In this document: positions 30,452 through 32,150 of the stretch, piece by piece
Layout of the letters: each line of letters opens with the position of its first letter
Position numbering within the stretch: the first letter of the stretch is position 1
Assembly (NCBI RefSeq): GCF_029894125.1
Contig: NZ_JARXYZ010000056.1
Location: forward strand, 1 to 32,150
Source of the DNA: Kitasatospora sp. MAA19
GTDB taxonomy: Bacteria > Actinomycetota > Actinomycetes > Streptomycetales > Streptomycetaceae
Direction of reading: 5' to 3'
DNA length: 32,150 nucleotides
Translations under genes and position numbers: made by a program
The notes under the pieces: generated by a model
Told to the model about the DNA's origin: nothing
Database searches by the model: none
Seen by the model: only the letters and a program-made list of their open reading frames with translations

Positions 30452-30480
30452 TTGACGGCTAAGGCTATTAGCCTTAGCTT
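30452..30480 (+). promoter_or_regulatory. Promoter with palindromic operator in the spacer
   Basis: TTGACG (30452-30457), a 17-nt spacer, and TAGCTT (30475-30480) form a good promoter for the hydrolase-TetR operon. A perfect 21-bp palindrome (half-site GCTAAGGCTA at 30458-30467, centre T, mirror half 30469-30478) fills the spacer and overlaps the -10. The TetR protein encoded downstream is the obvious binding partner; this is inferred. Confidence 0.75.
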
Positions 30481-30536
30481 TATGGCTATCGGCAGAACGG
30501 CCGATGACCCGCACCGGCGGTCCCAGGAGGCCCACC

Positions 30537-31364
30537 ATGAACGCCACCAGCGCCCCCAGCACCCAGTACCTCGATGTCCACGGCGGCCGGATCGCCTACG
30601 ACGACACCCGACACGGCGAGGGCACCCCCGTCGTCCTGCTCCCCGGGATGCTCGACACCCGCGCCGCGTACCGGCACCTCCACCCCCTGCTGACCGCCGC
30701 CGGCCACCGGGTCGTCACCATGGACCTGCGCGGCTTCGGCGAATCCTCGATCGTCTGGGACGACTACTCCCCCGCCGCCATCGCCGCCGACGTCCTCGCC
30801 CTGCTCGACCACCTCGGCATCGAGCGCGCCGTCCTGGTCGGCAACTCCTACACCGGCGCGACGGTCGTCAAGGTCGCCGGGGACGCCCCCGCCCGCGTCG
30901 CCGGCATCACCCTGCTGGACGCCTTCATCGAGAACCCGCCGCCGAACGCCCTGATGCGCGGCGTCGTCCGTGCCATGGGCGCCGCACTCGTCCACTGGCC
31001 CGCCTTCTGGGGCCTGTACCACCGCAAGCTCGCCTTCCCCGGCGCCAAGCCCGCCGACTTCGACGCGTACGTCGACGGACTCGTCGCCGCGCTGCGCACC
31101 CCCGGCCGCAAGACCGCCACCCGCGGGCAGGTCGCCGGCGACTCCGCACCGGTCGGCTGGACCGAGGCCGTCCGCTGCCCGGCGCTCGTCGTCATGGGCA
31201 GCAAGGACCCCGACTTCCCCAAGCCGGAGGTCGTCGCCGACCGGCAGGCCTCGGCGCTGGGCGCCCGGAAGGTGATGATCGAGGGGTCCGGGCACTACCC
31301 GATGGCCGACAACCCGCAGGCCACGGCCGACGCCCTGCTGCCCTTCCTCGCCGAACTCGCCTGA
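30537..31364 (+). CDS. Alpha/beta hydrolase
   Basis: A 275-residue alpha/beta-hydrolase. The oxyanion region is VVLLPGMLDTRAAYRHL, the DLRGFGES block follows strand 4, and the nucleophile elbow is GNSYTG (Ser). The acid is probably Asp in GSKDPDFPKPE, and the catalytic His is in GSGHYPM. It could be an esterase, epoxide hydrolase-like or haloperoxidase-like enzyme. ATG 30537 has AGGAGG 6 nt upstream. It is the first gene of a two-gene operon with its probable repressor, so it likely detoxifies a compound that also acts as inducer. Confidence 0.9.
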   Translation: MNATSAPSTQYLDVHGGRIAYDDTRHGEGTPVVLLPGMLDTRAAYRHLHPLLTAAGHRVVTMDLRGFGESSIVWDDYSPAAIAADVLALLDHLGIERAVLVGNSYTGATVVKVAGDAPARVAGITLLDAFIENPPPNALMRGVVRAMGAALVHWPAFWGLYHRKLAFPGAKPADFDAYVDGLVAALRTPGRKTATRGQVAGDSAPVGWTEAVRCPALVVMGSKDPDFPKPEVVADRQASALGARKVMIEGSGHYPMADNPQATADALLPFLAELA

Positions 31365-31408
31365 GCCGACCCGGCCCCGCCGCCCCTTCCACCGGAGAGA
31401 CCGCACCC

Positions 31409-31978
31409 ATGCCCCGAGTAGGACTGACCCCCGACCAGGTCGTCGGCCACGCCCTCGCCCTCATCGACGAGCAGGGCCTCGACGCCCTCACCCTGGCCGC
31501 CGTCGCCGCCCGGGCCGGGGTCGCCACCCCGTCGCTGTACAAGCACGTCAGCGGCGGCCTCGCCGAACTGCGGCGGCTGATCGCCGTCCGGGTCACCGAG
31601 GAACTGGCCGACCGGCTCGCCGAGGCCGCCGTCGGCCGCAGCGGGGACGACGCCGTCGCCGCCGTCCTGCGCGCCTACCACGCGTACGCCACCGAGCACC
31701 CGCACCGCTACACCGCCCTCCCCCAGGCCCCGCAGCCCGACGACGACCTCACCCACGCGGCGGCCCGGCTGGTCGGGGTGATCATCGCCGTCCTGCGGGA
31801 GTACGGCCTCGACGGCGCGGAGGCGATCCACGCCGCCCGCACCGTCCGCTCCGTCGCCCACGGCTTCGCCTCCCTCTCCATCGGCGGCGGCTTCCAACTC
31901 GCCGAAGACCTGGCCACCACCCAGAACCGCCTCATCACCGTCCTCACCACCGGCCTCCGCACCTGGCCCACCCCCTGA
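31409..31978 (+). CDS. TetR/AcrR-family regulator of the adjacent hydrolase
   Basis: A 189-residue TetR protein. The DNA-binding helix-turn-helix is LTLAAVAARAGVATPSLYKHV, normal in length. The C-terminal ligand domain (YATEHPHRYTALPQAP, then RTVRSVAHGFASLSIGGGFQL) resembles the WHG-type TetR C-terminal domain. It lies 44 bp after the hydrolase gene with a GGAGAG ribosome-binding site. It probably represses its own operon through the palindrome at 30458-30478. Confidence 0.9.
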   Translation: MPRVGLTPDQVVGHALALIDEQGLDALTLAAVAARAGVATPSLYKHVSGGLAELRRLIAVRVTEELADRLAEAAVGRSGDDAVAAVLRAYHAYATEHPHRYTALPQAPQPDDDLTHAAARLVGVIIAVLREYGLDGAEAIHAARTVRSVAHGFASLSIGGGFQLAEDLATTQNRLITVLTTGLRTWPTP

Positions 31979-32010
31979 CCCCACCGACTTCCCCGGCCAG
32001 CGCAACAGAC

Positions 32011-32037
32011 CGAGAAGTCGGACTCGCCGACTTCTCG
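32011..32037 (+). terminator. Terminator of the hydrolase-TetR operon
   Basis: An 11-bp perfect stem CGAGAAGTCGG (32011-32021) with CCGACTTCTCG (32027-32037) around a 5-nt loop, 33 bp after the TetR stop. Confidence 0.85.
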
Positions 32038-32103
32038 CGCAAGGCAAGCGCGAAGCGGGGAGTGTCATGAATCAGGTGGACACCCTGATCAAGGGAGACA
32101 CTG

Positions 32104-32150
32104 ATGAGCTCGCTGACGGATCACCAGATCGGGTCGGCTTCTGACGGTTC
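32104..32150 (+). CDS. Partial ORF at the right edge, unidentified
   Basis: An ATG at 32104 follows GGGAGA (32093-32098) and opens a frame beginning MSSLTDHQIGSASDG that runs off the window. A competing frame starts at ATG 32068 (MNQVDTLIKGDTDELADGS) and stops inside the window. Nested inverted repeats (AGTGTC at 32061 with GACACT at 32097; ATCAGG at 32071 with CCTGAT at 32084) precede the ATG. This could be the left end of an insertion sequence or an ordinary gene; 15 codons are too few to decide. Confidence 0.3.
   Translation, partial: MSSLTDHQIGSASDG

Overview
This window is high-GC actinobacterial DNA, almost certainly from the Streptomycetaceae (Streptomyces or Kitasatospora). The evidence is extreme G/C at third codon positions, an initiator tRNA with the C1-U72 mismatch, -10 boxes of TAnnnT type lying 7-9 nt before start codons (leaderless genes), a c-di-AMP (ydaO-type) riboswitch in front of a cell-wall peptidase, and an RppA-type type III polyketide synthase near a P450. 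Most of it looks like chromosomal core or sub-core; no complete mobile element, plasmid gene or CRISPR array is visible.

Layout. 158-3035 (minus): a PAS-SpoIIE phosphatase and a type II NADH dehydrogenase-like flavoprotein whose start appears to be AUC. 3572-7066 (plus): a TetR regulator and an ECF-type sigma factor fused to a zinc-finger, a membrane segment, a Pro-rich stalk and an NPCBM-like sugar-binding domain. 7193-10931 (minus): a DsbA/FrnE-type oxidoreductase, a universal stress protein, and a lasso-cyclase/asparagine-synthetase homologue with broken catalytic motifs. 11815-13242 (plus): a sporulation-type HTH/TPR regulator.

13305-15374 is the most striking region. Three tandem structured RNAs with bacterial Y RNA (YrlA) architecture, two of them carrying a circularly permuted tRNA mimic, stand directly before a Ro60-like (TROVE + vWA) gene. 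L-2-hydroxyglutarate oxidase, the tRNA m7G46 methyltransferase TrmB, a PrsW-like membrane protease and tRNA-fMet follow. A small isolated transcription unit (19341-19549) then encodes a 24-residue peptide behind a ribosome-binding site fully complementary to the 16S rRNA 3' end.

19604-23337 (minus) holds a pigment-type locus: P450, 1,3,6,8-tetrahydroxynaphthalene synthase and a secreted DUF1259-type protein. 23705-28717 holds uncharacterised membrane and soluble proteins, two GNAT acetyltransferases, a methyltransferase-like protein and a standalone sensor-domain membrane protein. 28867-29865 (minus) is an M23 endopeptidase with its c-di-AMP riboswitch. 30117-31978 (plus) holds a YiaA/B-like membrane protein and a hydrolase-TetR operon with a palindromic operator inside the promoter spacer. 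The right edge cuts into an unidentified ORF.

Recurring oddities are short tandem repeats that run across stop codons at four gene ends, and strong hairpins at 3' ends, one of which contains the stop codon. All functional assignments rest on motif reading by eye; no database or folding search was run.
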